A DNA stretch of 64,000 nucleotides, from contig NW_022985740.1 of assembly GCF_902459465.1 (NCBI RefSeq), positions 22,198-86,197 on the forward strand, in the 5' to 3' direction. The position numbers and the translations under genes are program-made. The notes under the pieces were generated by a model. That model saw only the letters and a list, made by a program, of their open reading frames with translations. It searched no databases and was not told the DNA's origin. The DNA is from Asterias rubens (lineage: Eukaryota > Echinodermata > Asteroidea > Forcipulatida > Asteriidae). Within the stretch, counting starts at the first letter, position 1. Each line of letters opens with the position of its first letter. Positions 22,052-34,433 of this stretch are shown here, piece by piece.

Positions 22052-22426
22052 GCATTTATAAAGTGCCATATATCCAAAAGATTGCTCAAAGGCGCTGAAA
22101 GGTAAAGAGATGCATACAGTTATTAGCAAGAGATGTTTGAGATTAAAGTAGTAAGAGTTGTTGTCTAAAAATTACTTCAAAACTGTGCATTTGTGAACAA
22201 TAGCAATAACACAAAATAGTTTTTACAAAAAGAAAAATGTCTATGCTGGAAAACTGCTGATTAAATTTTTTCGGACTAAGCATTTAGATTTTAAATACCA
22301 ACTAGGTTGTCGGGCAATTGTGTAATCCACTTTAACTTGAGGTAACTTGAACATTGTTACACTTCTTGCTTATGTATATATTACATAAACTGACAATCAT
22401 TTCAAAGATAGATGGCATCACCGTAA

Positions 22427-22598
22427 AGCGCCATCATTTTGTGAAGTGATGAAATACAATGGTCTAGAAACGTGTGACTTTCGTAAGGAGCTGAATTGTC
22501 TTGTCCCATTTCAGTATCGAGTGAATGCTCTTGATTTGAACGTTATAACTGCAACTGATAGAGCAGTGGAGTGGTATCTGCCACATACTGCATGATAG
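22427..22598 (+). pseudogene. Decayed C-terminal fragment of the family (copy of 7.4 kb remnant)
   Basis: CCATCATTTTGTGAAGTGAT through GAGCAGTGGAGTGGTATCTG is clear. The reading frame is damaged and the stop region is changed. It sits in the same context as 7405-7612, so both come from one older remnant. Confidence 0.75.
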
Positions 22599-23534
22599 CC
22601 AACACCAAAAGAAGTTTGACTCAAATTTAATATAGCTTAATCCAATTATTCACTGTAAAGAATCACACTACCCAACATTTGTTTGACTATTTAATGAGGA
22701 TTAAAGTGGTAAGTGTGTATGTACTCTAAAGTTTTTAGCATTATTAATAATACGAAACTTGCAAGCACCTTCTACACAAACAAAAGTTGTATTTTCCTTT
22801 AAAAATGCCGCATAAATACAAGTAAGTTTTTTGCTTTCAAATGTAAATAACCATACAATTAAATACACAAGTATTGGTAAAGAGATCGTAAGTTAACCAA
22901 GTAAATTGATGTATAGCACCTGGGTCAACTTTTGTTCATTCAGTCAAAAAGTTGCATAACTTGTAGGAAGGTTATGAAGAGTGCATTCTACTTGTGTCAT
23001 TTTAACTTGGAGTATAGAGCGATCAAACACACCCCTTTAAACATTAGAGACCTAAATTGCTTGTATGACTCAGCGACCAGTAAAAAAAAAACACTCTAAT
23101 ATAATTGTAGCTTTAATAACAATCTGATCAAAGCCAGATTTTAAGTTATAGTATTTAGACTGTAGGAACATTTTCAGTTACAAAGCAGGGTCTAATCTCT
23201 GTGGACAAACAATGTGTAGAAATGAAACTTTATGAAGAAGTTGCTGGCTTTTGTAGCCTACAATGTTTATGCAAATAAATATGCATTGCATGCTTTAGTA
23301 ATTAATAGATGCATTTTGTGGTGAAGGGTCAAGTACAGTAACTAATTTTGACTGTCTGTCAGATATTTTATGCTTTATTATCCAAACTGCTTGTTAATAT
23401 TTGATGGTGATGGGCTATTATTAATGTTGGAACTAAGAGAGTTATTGTAATTAATTTTATTTATTTTTTTTTGTTTCAATGATGATTATAATTATAACCT
23501 TATTAGCACTTTTTATAAAATCAATAAAAAGCGC
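22599..23534. repeat. Intergenic flank leading into the D unit
   Basis: No gene is seen. Its second half is the counterpart of window positions 1-540; its first half matches 7613-8060. Confidence 0.65.
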
Positions 23535-23922
23535 TTAAAGGCAGTGGACACTATTGGTAATTGTCAAAGGCTAGCCTTCACAGTTGGTGTATCTCAACAT
23601 ATGCATAAAATAACTAACCTGTGAAAATTTGAGCTCAATCGGTCATCGAAGTTGCGAGATAATAATGAAAGAAAAAAATTACCACTGTCACACGAAGTTG
23701 TGTGCGTTTAGATGGTTGATTTCGAGACCTCAAGTTCAAAATCTGAGGTCTCGAAATCAAATTCTTTGAAAATTACTTCTTTCTCGAAAACTATGGCACT
23801 TCAGAGGGAGCCGTTTCTCACATTGTTTTATACCATCAACCTCTCCCCATTACTCGTTACCAAGTAAAGTTTTATGCCAATAATTATTTTGAGTAATTAC
23901 CAATAGTGTCCACTGCCTTTAA
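23535..23922. mobile_element. MITE family 1 copy in D upstream region
   Basis: Orthologous to 541-927, with the same TTAA target and only scattered differences. It is a marker for the A/D segmental duplication. Confidence 0.85.
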
Positions 23923-24999
23923 GAAATACAAACGCAACCAAACAAAAGGGGTACAAAAACTACCCGTTTTTACAAACAATAACAATGCAATGTGTTTGAA
24001 TTACAATCTGATAAAAGCAATCTTAAGACTGAAACTGTTTGTGTGCAAAGACGGTCTTACTTATTAACCACAATTATTGTCTACTTTTTAGTTGCAGTGA
24101 AATAGGAACAGTTAAACTAAAGGCTTGTTATTGTGAGCTTTGAACAGGACCCCCAAGTGTATGAATTGAAATCTTCCCCAAACCAATGGTGTAAAATATG
24201 TTGTTGTTATTGTAGTAAACCGGATTCATCAGTCAATTACATGTCAATACTTGATCAAAGTTACTTTACTTCCTCATTTAGGAAGAAGTTACATGCATGC
24301 TAGATAGAGCTAAAGTTTGAACTATGCGCAGAAACAATTTTTCCCCTGAAAATTGTATACTAAAAAGGCGTTCAAAGATTGATAAAGATGAAATGAAAAA
24401 CTGCTGAGTTTAAGAGAATAAAATATCAAGGTCTTTGGCAAATATATTTCAGTTTCCTTGGTTGTTCATTCAGGCTCAACTTTGTTAAGCCCTCCCATAA
24501 AAAATACTCTACACGATTTTTTGAATAATAAAAAGCTAATAATATAAGCCTAGAATGTTGAATTAGATCTTTTCAAAATTAAATTCAATAGTAACTGAAC
24601 AAAATTTGTATTTTTATAAGAATCTATGAGAATGACAATGAATAGTGCGTTATCAACACCCTAAATATTTGTTCAGCAACATGGTACTTTTTATTATGAG
24701 GGTCATTGTGTTGTTTACATTGCATGAGAAAATGTCAACACTCTAAAGTGTGGTGGCGCTATACAGCCAAGGTCAATGTTACTGTACAACTCTACAATGG
24801 GGAAATACCCAGCACAGTGCAATAACAACCAGGGCTGATACATGGTGCTACATGTCCAAGACTCCTTCTTCCTACATGTATGTACATGTATGGATGTTTT
24901 TTTGTGTGCAATAAACCAACTAGAAGTCGACAACAATGAACTCATGATTATTCATCTGGAGATCTGTATTAACTGACCCCTTTAAAAATATTATACCAG
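23923..24999 (+). promoter_or_regulatory. Upstream region and putative 5' noncoding exon of gene D
   Basis: Homologous to the A and B upstream blocks. It lacks about 60 bp that A has near 1802-1900. It ends ACCAG/GTGAGT. No protein gene is seen. Confidence 0.45.
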
Positions 25000-25617
25000 G
25001 TGAGTAGGAAAATTGCAAGTTTTTGTTTAAATCGTTGTTAATGTGTAAAATTTGTATTTCAGTATAAGAAGAGTGTGTGTTTTCTATTTTTTAAATTTTT
25101 TTATTAAATGAATGCTAAGGTGTTGAATAACTAATAACTTTAATTTTAAACAAAAAACAGTGAACATATATTCAGAATTTGTACTCAGTGCCATTTTTTA
25201 TACAGAATTATAGCGATGCTTGGTTTAGTGATTCCTTATTCTTAAGGCAAGACAGACTTTGAATGTTTTCTTTGAAAAAACAAGTGATACAATGTAGGTA
25301 GAAAACATCTCAAAAGTGTGGTTTAATTTAGCAAAACTAAGGCCTGCGCTAAACGTCGCACTTTTGCCGAGCCGAACTTGAATGTTTTCAATTCGATTCG
25401 GCAAGAGCGCGCAGTTGTCACCGCGTCGTGCCACTACCGTGTAGCACGGTAGGGCTTGCCGTGCTACACGGCAGTGCCGAACTTAGGTTTGCGCTAACCG
25501 TCGCTCTTTTGTCGATTTTTTTTCCTAATTTTACAACTGTTTGAGTTCGACACGACAAAAGTGCGACGTTTAGCGCAGGCCTTAATGTATTACTATTTTT
25601 TTTTCTTTGTTTCTAAG
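25000..25617 (+). other. Predicted 5' UTR intron of gene D
   Basis: GTGAGT donor and TTTCTAAG acceptor. It contains the family 2 palindromic element close to the 3' end, as in A. Confidence 0.65.
25339..25584. mobile_element. Palindromic miniature element (family 2) next to gene D start
   Basis: Copy of 2446-2690 at the identical site, 42 bp before the ATG. The inverted ends are intact; the inner region has a few substitutions. Confidence 0.85.
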
Positions 25618-25625
25618 AAATAAAC

Positions 25626-28600
25626 ATGGATGTTCAGCGTGGACATTGCTGGCGTTGTGAAGTTCAACTGGAACAGACCATTCACTGCCCTGATTGCAAG
25701 ATGGCGGAGTATTGTAGCTCAATATGTGAACACAGAGACAGAGTTAGACATAGGAGTAGAGAGTGCCCGTTATTTGGAACAAGATCATGCAACACATGCA
25801 ATAAGAAGGGTACAATGAAAGAGGTATGTTGTGAATTTGGAAAGTTCAAGACAAGATTCTCACATATTGTCATGAATGCTGAATATAAGTCAAGCTCAAT
25901 TCCTTACATCATAAAACTTAATGTGATGAATTGGGGACTATGGGCCACTAGGTGGCAGCAGACATACCAGAGTCTAATAATTTACATTGTTAAAACACTG
26001 GGTAGATTTTTGCTGTTTATACACAGAGAGCAAGTTCTAGTGCAGACATTTAGCCGACTACTGACCAGAAACGAACATGCGCAGTGACGCACTCACTCGA
26101 AAGACTCGTTTGGAACCTTAGTCAACCATCGGTACCACTGTATTCAACACTCCATTGCCTTCTGTGTTTTCGCTATAGTACCACTGGTTCCCTTCTGCCC
26201 TTTACACATATTAGTATGGAACAGGCTGTTGGGACCAAGGAAGAAACCATGGGCATGAGGCTGGTTCCAAAAATGGTCTACCACAGCAGTCAACCAATGG
26301 TCGACCAGCCTGGTTTTAGTAAAAAAAAGTCAATCTTTAGTTAACCTTGGTGCACAATCGAACTTGCTCATAGCCTTGGTAGAACGCCAGTATTCTCAAA
26401 ACTACAACTAACACCCTCAGAATAAAGGGAACAAAAGTTATAAACATTTTTTCATTGGTTTACCTCATTGAAACTGAATCTTCGTTCACGTTCCTTGAAT
26501 ATCATACTTGCAGACTGTCTGGTTGAACAAATCTTTAAAATGTTTTGAGCACACTTTATTTTCATAAATAAAGTGAGAATTGGAGGGTTTTAAGACATCT
26601 ATCAAAAACGTCTATTTTGATGACTCTTTTTTTAATTTAAGAAGTGTATCAAACATTCTCTATATCCTATCTAATGCGCTGCTTTCTTGACGTAGTGGCA
26701 CTATACAAATGCCCTATATGTATGTTTGTATGTATGACTCTGTGTGTAAATTAATATTATGTGCATCTAATTCATGTGCATGCTAAAAAATATGCACAAC
26801 AATGCGAAAAAAGGGCACAGTCTAGAAGAATGTTTCAAAAACTTTTCAAGCACCAAGAAAAGATTTGTTTGAAGGATCGTTTTTGTCAAACCTTATACTT
26901 TGATAGCTTTGAAATACTGCATTGAAACTTCTTTTTTACAGTGGGGAGGTTGCAACATTACATGGTGCTATTGTTTAATGTTTTCTCTGGTTTTGATAAA
27001 TAACAATTGTGATTTTTTATTGGAAAAAAATGAATACACTAACCACTTCAAAATACTATCTATTTCTTTCAGTGTGGAGGTTGCAACATAGCATGGTACT
27101 GTAACAGAGAGTGTCAAAGTAGTGATTGGGTCAACCATAAAGCTTTTTGCATCAAGGCCAAGGAAGACATCAAATCAACAGCAGCTCAAATTGGACTATT
27201 AAACTTCAGAATGCAAAAAGAGGGTGGTTCCCCTTATTATTTGGGAAACACTATTGCCAAAGACTTCTTGCAACTCTCTAACAATGAGTGGTCTGATGGG
27301 TCAATAAAGAAAACTGACTTGAATAAAGATTATCATATATTGTCAGCCGGTTGCGGAGACTTACGCAACACTGTCTTGACAGCAGCTTCCCTTCCTGCCA
27401 GGTACCAAGGAAGTCTTTACATCACTCTCAATGACTTTGACCCTTTTGTCATGGCAAGGAATGTCTTGTTTCTCTTTATGTTGGTTCGGTTTGCAGACAC
27501 TGAGGGAATTGAGAGCAGTCTGACTACCATCTGGTACTCAGTTCACATTACAAAGAAAGAGTATGACCTGATCAAGACCAGCTTGGATGAGCTCATTCAG
27601 ATGACCCCTCAAAGTCTCACAGAGGTCACTCAAGGGTTGGTCAAAGTTCAAGGTAAAGATCTTGCAGACATGAGTCAAGTTTGGGACAAATGGAGATCAC
27701 TAGAATGCCAACGAAAGATACAATCCTCAATAAATCTCAGAAAACAAAGACAAACTGCATTTGAGAAATTTAAACAAAAGCATGGGGATAATGTGAGGTA
27801 TTGTTATACCAATCCTTTACAGTCACCTGCTGTTAAAAAGCAAACTGAAGAATGGTTTGACCATGGTTTGTTCCTCCCCAAAGAGACGAAACAAGGGACA
27901 ATGTCATTTGATAACCCAACACTAACGGGACGTGGAGCTTCAGCAGCTCCAGGTTATGAAACGCTAGTTAGGGATTGGAATGCACCAAAGGCAAGCCCAA
28001 AAGATTTTGCCTTTGAGTACTGCATCAGACCAGATTCACATCCTTTCAAAGTGTGGGATTGCTTGAGAGTGAGGGAGTCCGAGACCAGACCCTACCCAAC
28101 CCCTATGGTGATGTATCACAACTACATCACAAACCTGATACAGAAAGTCAAACATCTAATTCAGCAGAGAAGACTTTATATCCAAGTTTCTCTGGCCAAT
28201 TCTATGGACTTTCCTTCAATTCATAAGTCTCTTAAGATGTCCAACTATGACCGCATCTTCACATCCAATCTTGCTGACTATATTGGTTTTGGGAAGCTTC
28301 TACAAACATTTAAACCCCTTCTAAACCAAAGTAACTGCTCCTCAGTAATTGTTACTGAAATAATAAACTGGATTGCATTTCTACCTCAGGCTCTCTGTAA
28401 ACCTGAGCACAAAGAATATCAAAGATGTATTGTAGCATATTGTCTGGATACTGGCAGAGATTTAAAAAATCTTATGCGTAAATTTGATATTGGACTCCAT
28501 ACCTGGATGGACTACTATGATAGTTCCCCTTACTTTCTTGCATATCTGCGTGCACAAATTATGGGCGGGGGTTTCGGGGTACCACCATTGACTAAAGTGC

Positions 28601-28767
28601 CTTCATTTGGTGAAGTGATGAAGTACAATGGTCTAGAAATGCGTGACTTTCGTAAGAAGCTGAATCGTCTTGTTCCATTTCAGTATCGAGTCAATGCTCG
28701 TGATTTGAACATTATAACTGCAACTGACAGAGCAGTGGAGTGGTATCTACCACACACTGATGGCTAA
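25626..28767 (+). CDS. Gene D: double-MYND, DUF4470-like protein (630 aa)
   Basis: Coding exons are 25626-25823 and 27073-28767, phase 0. Same architecture as gene A, its closest relative. The differences are concentrated. The GGSPYY segment lacks the two residues before it. Patch 1 differs around APGYETLVRDWNAPKA, where A has TDPGFDMVILKNQN. In patch 2 the two are nearly identical. The SAGCGD core protein is unchanged. In exon 1 the first residue after the third CxxC pair is T (CNTC instead of CNKC), with cysteines kept. Fully open, so probably functional. Confidence 0.85.
25824..27072 (+). other. Intron 1 of gene D with vestigial acceptor
   Basis: Near-identical to the intron of A. A TTTTACAG/TGGGGAGGTTGC segment at 26934-26981 duplicates the start of the next exon 131 bp upstream of the real acceptor. 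Confidence 0.65.
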
Positions 28768-29423
28768 GTTTAACAAAGCTTGGCGTATATTTATTGTTGA
28801 TTTCTGATGTAAATCTTATTTTAATACCCCTTAAAAGATGCACCGTCACATAACAAGCAGTGATTGAGTGGGACTTTTGAAAATCAGATAAGTCTTATAC
28901 ACAGGAAATTACGGTAGCTAATATAATTTGACTAAATGAAACCTGTATCAACAACTACAGTAAAAAAAAAAGTCGAATCTCTGCAACAAAATAGCTGTAG
29001 ACTTGAATTTTTGTTTTGAAGTTTTTGGCTTTTGGAGAAATACAATGATGTATGCGTAATACATTAGTATGCCTGATGAATAGTGTCATTAATTGCAATT
29101 GCCTCATTAATTGCAATTGCTTAATAAAAAATTGTATTAAATTATAGATTTGGTAGCCGATTCAATACTAAATTAAGCTACACTTACTCATAATTTGTGT
29201 TGATTGGGAGTGTAATGACGTGGCAACTGAAATAGTTTTTGGACTTGATTTGTTTATTTGCTCTATGTAAAATACTTGTTTACAATGAGTTTTTTAACTA
29301 TTAACCATGATCATTTATTAATATTAAATTGTAGTGAAATGAAAATAGTTTTACTCTGGCCGCACTGCCATGCTTTTTATGGCACCGGCCACATTTACAA
29401 ATTTGAGTTTTAAAAATCAATCT
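28768..29423. repeat. 3' flank of gene D
   Basis: Matches 5875-6530 after gene A. A candidate polyadenylation signal AATAAA lies at 29123-29128. No gene is seen. Confidence 0.65.
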
Positions 29424-31042
29424 GCCAAGCTTTTCTCCCAACTTTTTTTTTTAAGTTCATGCATTTTATGAGTGTTCAAATGCAATCTTTATAATTATTG
29501 GTAAAAATAGTCAGGAGGAAAAGGCAAAAAGGAACATCTCAGAACATCACCATGATCACAAAGCATGTCCAAGCAATATTTTTGTGGCCCTTAGGCAGGC
29601 CCTGGACCCCACAGAGGCACCCCCTCCCTCCCCCATCCCTTCAGTGCCGGCCAAGCTTAAATTTCTAAAACACAGAGCAAGTGGCAGAACTCATCAATTT
29701 CTTTATAGGTGCCAATGGACCAACTTCAAAGCTGAATTCATAAATACTTTTTGTTCAATACAAGAAATAGAAGAAATGACAAATGAAAACAAAGACTTTT
29801 TTCCCTTCAGATTTTCTCTTAGAAACGCTATGTCAAGCAACAAAGCAACGCTCAGTAGCATGCCTCTATCAGTGATAACCAACAATCGGATGTGGTATTG
29901 AAGCAGCATATGAGATTAATTCACATCTCTTGAACACATCTGACTCTTTTCTATGAATCTGTTGTAGTTTTTTCCTTTAAAAACAACAATAATTTGACTT
30001 TTTCCACTCAAAACCAATGATGTACCATCCCTTTAGAATCTTTCATTGTTATTGTAGTAAATTATATGGAATCAGCAGTCAATTACATGTCAATATTTTG
30101 AATAGAAATTATTCTCATGAGACGCAAGTTACAAGCATGCTTGAATGTTTGCATAAAATTACGTAGGAAAAATATTTTGTTCAGAAAAAGTAATTATTTA
30201 AGGAATTAATAAATTAGACTGTGTAATAAGAAGGCAGTCAGTTATTGATGAGGATAAAGTGAGAAGCTGCTGAATATATGAGAATAAAATATAAAGGTCT
30301 TTGTCAATCAATTAACAATTTTCTTGATTGTTCATTCTGGCTCGACTTTGTCAAAGAATTTGGGTACTTTTTGTAGGACACAAAACACATACCAGTTCTG
30401 GTAAACACATTGTAAGCTAAAACATTATTTTCATCTCACTGAGACGCAAACTAATTTTGTCACATTGTTTTACTCATTTCTCAAACACTACAGCACCTCA
30501 GCGAGTTATAATTTAAGGAAAGCTTTCTACCATTATATCTTCAAGCCGTGCAAGTTTAATGTAAATCTGTGGACATTGTGTTTTGTGTTCCAAAAGTACC
30601 CTCAAAGAGTATGTTTGAAACGTTACATAAACATATCAACAAAACGGCAAAAACCAAGCTTTGGTGATAATGTAGCATTTACTTTTCAAAAGTCAATTTG
30701 ACACTAATAACAACTCCTTATTTGGGTACAGATTATGACTGGGGTGGCAGTATTAAATTGTCCATGGTGGCGCTATACAGTCCAGATGGTAAATTATACT
30801 GAAAGGGGAATTCCCAGCACAGTGCAATGGCATTGTGCAATAAATGTGCAATAAATGTGCAATGGCATTGTGCAATAAATGTGCAACAATTTCCCAGTCA
30901 CACAAGGGAACTTCACGACATGTGTGAAGCTTCAATTCCATTTGCCACACCCTTGACATTCTGTTCAGTTCTCATTTAAACCAAACATAGACTTCTCTGA
31001 TTTGAGGACTCAACTCCAGTTTTGTTTAAAGAATCATAAAAG
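29424..31042 (+). promoter_or_regulatory. Intergenic sequence and upstream region of gene E
   Basis: From 29424 the sequence has no counterpart after A. The 105-codon frame at 29584 is proline-rich by chance and unsupported. About 30350-30610 is a diverged copy of the element at 45018-45378. The block from about 30769 (tggcgctatacag) resembles A/D upstream sequence, with a short local repeat of GTGCAATGGCATTGTGCAAT at 30830-30895. The stretch ends AAAAG/GTGAGT, the putative first-exon donor. Confidence 0.4.
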
Positions 31043-31420
31043 GTGAGTACAATTTTTTTTAAACATTCGTTTTGAGGTTTTATTTTATTTTAATTAACGA
31101 CTGCTGAATGTTGAATTACTTTAACTAATACAAAAATATTTGAACATATTTTCAGAATTTCTGAACTTGTATCAGAACCATACATCGAACAGTAAATCTT
31201 TTTAAAAACCTTTTGGTACTGGCAGGTAAATTTCCATTATTCCTGATCAAGATATACATAACATTAAATCTTCTAAAAAACAACTGAGAAAATATTTCAA
31301 AACTCTGATTGATAAAATAACAATAAAACTTTACAAAATGGCCAACCAGTGACAAAGAACCAAATTTATCCTTCCAATATAGAGATATTTTGCTCAATTT
31401 CCCCTATCTTTGTTTCTTAG
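31043..31420 (+). other. Predicted 5' UTR intron of gene E
   Basis: GTGAGT donor and GTTTCTTAG acceptor eight bases before the ATG. Confidence 0.65.
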
Positions 31421-31428
31421 AAATAAAC

Positions 31429-33959
31429 ATGGACGTTCAGTGTGGACATTGCTGGCGTTGTGAAGTTCAACTGGAACAGACCATTCAATGCCCCGATTGC
31501 AAGATGGCAGAGTATTGTAGCACAACATGTGAACACAGAGACAGAGTTAGACATAGGAGTAGAGAGTGCCCGTTATTTGGAACAAGATCATGCAACAAAT
31601 GCAAAAAGAAGGGTACAATGAAAGAGGTATGTCTGCTTTAATTTCCATCATTATCCCCTAATCATTTACAAAAAAGGCAATTTACATATAATGCTCTGTT
31701 GATTTTGTTGCAAAAGAGAGGAATCATTCTCTAAATGTATTGTAAAACGAAACTTGGCAAACTGTTTTACTATGTTTCTTACTAAAGGCAGTGGACACTA
31801 TTAGTAATTACTCAAAATAATTATTATCATAAAACCTCACTTGGTAATGAGTAATGGGGAGAGATGTTGATAGTATAAAACATTGTGAGAAAGGGCTCCC
31901 TCTGAAGTGACAAAGTTTTTGAGAAAGACGTAATTTTCCATAAATTTGATTTCGAGACCTCAAGTTTAGAATTTGAGGTCTCGAAATCAAGCATCTGAAA
32001 GCACACAACTTCGTCTGACAAGGGTTTTTTGTTTTTTCATAGTTATCTCGCAACTTTGACGACCAATTGAGCTTGAATGTTCACAGGTGTGTTATTTTAT
32101 GTTAATGTTAAGATACAAAAAGTGAGAAGACTGGTCTTTGACAATTACCAATAGTGTCCACTGTTTTTAAGAAATGTTGTTGTCTCTTGCACAAAAACTA
32201 GGAGGAGGATTCATAACAAAGAGATTTAAAATTACACATGGAAAAGTAACAAATTCTCTAACAAAGAGTTGATATATTTTATTCTGCTATAATGTCTTTT
32301 CAGTGTGCACGTTGCAACTATGCATGGTACTGTAACAGAGAGTGTCAAACAAGTGATTGGGCCAATCATAAGGCGGAATGCAAGGAGACAAAGGCAACAA
32401 ATAAAAAATTAGCAGCTCTTTTAAGAGAAGAATACACTTCAATGCGTACTGACAGACTTGATAATTTCCCTTATTATTTTGGAAACTGCATTGCTAAAGA
32501 CTTCTTGCAACTTGCTAACAATGAATGGTCTGATGGGTCAATAAAGGAAACTGACAGGGATTTTCATATATTGTCAGCTGGTTGCGGAGACTTACGCAAC
32601 ACTGTCTTGACAGCAGCTTCCCTCCCTGCCAGGTACCAGGGAAGTCTTTACATCACTCTCAATGACTTTGACCCTTTTGTCATGGCAAGGAATGTCTTGT
32701 TTCTCTTTATGTTGGTTCGGTTTGCAGACACTGAGGGAATTGAGAGCAGTCTGACTACCATCTGGTACTCAGTTCACATTACAAAGAAAGAGTATGACTT
32801 GATCAAGACCAGCTTGGATGAGCTCATTCAGATGACCCCTGAAGGTCTCCAAGAGGTCACTCAAGGGTTGGTCAAAGTTCAAGGTGAAGATCTTGCAGTC
32901 ATGAGTCAAGTTTGGGACGAATGGAGATCACTTGAATGCCAACGAGGGAAACGATCCTCAATCAATCTCAGAAAACAAAGACAAACTGTACTTGATAAAT
33001 CGAAAAAAGAAATTGAACAAGAGCATGGTAAGGGCCAAGTATTACGTTATACAAATCATTTAGAGTCATCCAGTGCTGAAAAGCAATTTGAAGAATGGTT
33101 TGACCATGGGATGTTCCTCCCCAAAAAAGAAAAACAAGAACTAATGTCATATGATAATCCGACACTAACAGGGCGTGAAGCTGATCTCCCAATCACTAAA
33201 AAGCAGAGCCCAAAGGATTATGCCTTTGTGTACTGTATCAGCACGTTTTTCCATCCCTTCAGAGTGTGGGATTGCTTGAGAGTGAGGGAGTCTGAGACCA
33301 GACCCTACCCAACCCCTATGGAAATGTACCACAATTATATCACAAAACTACTAAAGAAGGTAAAAAGTTTCATCCAGAATGGAAGACTTTTTATTCAAGT
33401 CTCACTGGCCAATTGTATGGACTTTCCTTCAGTACATAATGCTCTGAAGATGCCAAACTATGATCGTATCTTCACATCCAATATTGCCGACTATGTTGGG
33501 TTTGCCAAGCTCCTGCAAGACTTCAAACCACTTCTTAATTCTAGTAATCACTACTCAGTACTTATTACTGAGACAATGAACTGGGCAGATTTTATACATG
33601 AACCTAAGGACACAACAGACTATAAACCTTGCATGAAATCATACTGCCTGGATACAGACCGGGATTATAATGACCTTAACACTGGACCTTTCATCTGGAT
33701 GGAATACTTTGATAATTCCCCTATCTTTCTTGCATATCTGCGTGCACAAATCATGGCAGGGGGTGTTGGGGTGCAGCCATTGACTTATTTGCCATCATTT
33801 GGTGAAGTGATGAAGTACAATGGCCTAGAAATGCGTGACTTTCGTAAGAAGCTGAATCGTCTTGTCCCATTTCATCATCGAGTGAATAATCGTGATTTGA
33901 CCCTGATCAATGTAACAGACAGAGCAGTGGAGTGGTGTCTGCCACATTCTGATGGCTAA
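31429..33959 (+). CDS. Gene E: double-MYND, DUF4470-like protein (617 aa)
   Basis: Coding exons are 31429-31626 and 32304-33959, phase 0. The ATG conserved in all paralogs was chosen over an in-frame upstream ATG at 31390, which would lie in the 5' UTR intron. Both fingers are complete. Two residues are missing before the core (SIKETDRDFHIL). In the core, SLTEV is GLQEV. Patch 1 is short and lysine/glutamate-rich (SKKEIEQEHGKGQ). Patch 2 reads DFIHEPKDTTDYKPC. The 3' half resembles B. Open throughout, so probably functional. Confidence 0.85.
31627..32303 (+). other. Intron 1 of gene E
   Basis: Same as the intron of B, including MITE family 1. It lacks a short segment present in B near 11375-11440. 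Confidence 0.7.
31783..32170. mobile_element. MITE family 1 copy in intron 1 of gene E
   Basis: Shared with gene B at the same intronic position. Confidence 0.85.
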
Positions 33960-34075
33960 GTTCAAAGAAGTTTGACATTTAACTTAGATCGATATCTAAT
34001 CTAATCTAATCAGGTGCATGGACAATGTAGATCTAACTTGACTCACATAACTGTCAAGGAATATTTAATGAGGAT

Positions 34076-34433
34076 TTGAAGCCATTGGACCCTTTCTGTA
34101 CAGAAAAAAAAAATTCACAGATTTACAAATAACTTACAGGGTTTACAGAAGGTAGTGGTGAAAGACTTCTTTTGAAATATTATTCCATGAAATGCTTTAC
34201 TTTTTGAGAAAACAGTCAAACAATATCAATTCTCGTATGGATTTATTTTAAACACATGTCATGACACGGTGAAACGTGCGGATACAAGGGTGGGTTTTCC
34301 CGTTATTTTCTCCCGACTCCGATGACCGATTGAGCCTAAATTTTCACAGGATTGTTATTTGATATAGAAGTTGTGATACACAAAGTGTGGGCCTTGGACA
34401 ATACTGTTTACCGAAAGTGTCCAATGGCTTTAA
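34076..34433. mobile_element. MITE family 3, 3' of gene E
   Basis: Shared with gene B. The left target reads TTGA instead of TTAA; the right is TTAA. Confidence 0.8.

Larger units (their letters stand above)
20723..22115. mobile_element. Foreign insertion at the 3' end of gene C
   Basis: The family sequence stops at GAGCACT and resumes as the C-type 3' flank near 22119. The first 280 bp and 21895-22015 share motifs such as GATCAGGACCCCGCAATTT and AGTGGGAACGCA, partly inverted. The middle (21000-21890) is unlike anything else here. An AAT microsatellite (22018-22049) and a short repeat (CATTTATAAAGTGCCATATA) lie at the right end. I do not recognise the element and cannot say whether it entered in one step. 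Confidence 0.6.

Noticed and set aside
29584-29901. 105-codon frame between D and E
   Set aside because: No homolog recognised, no splice or family context, and low-complexity proline start.
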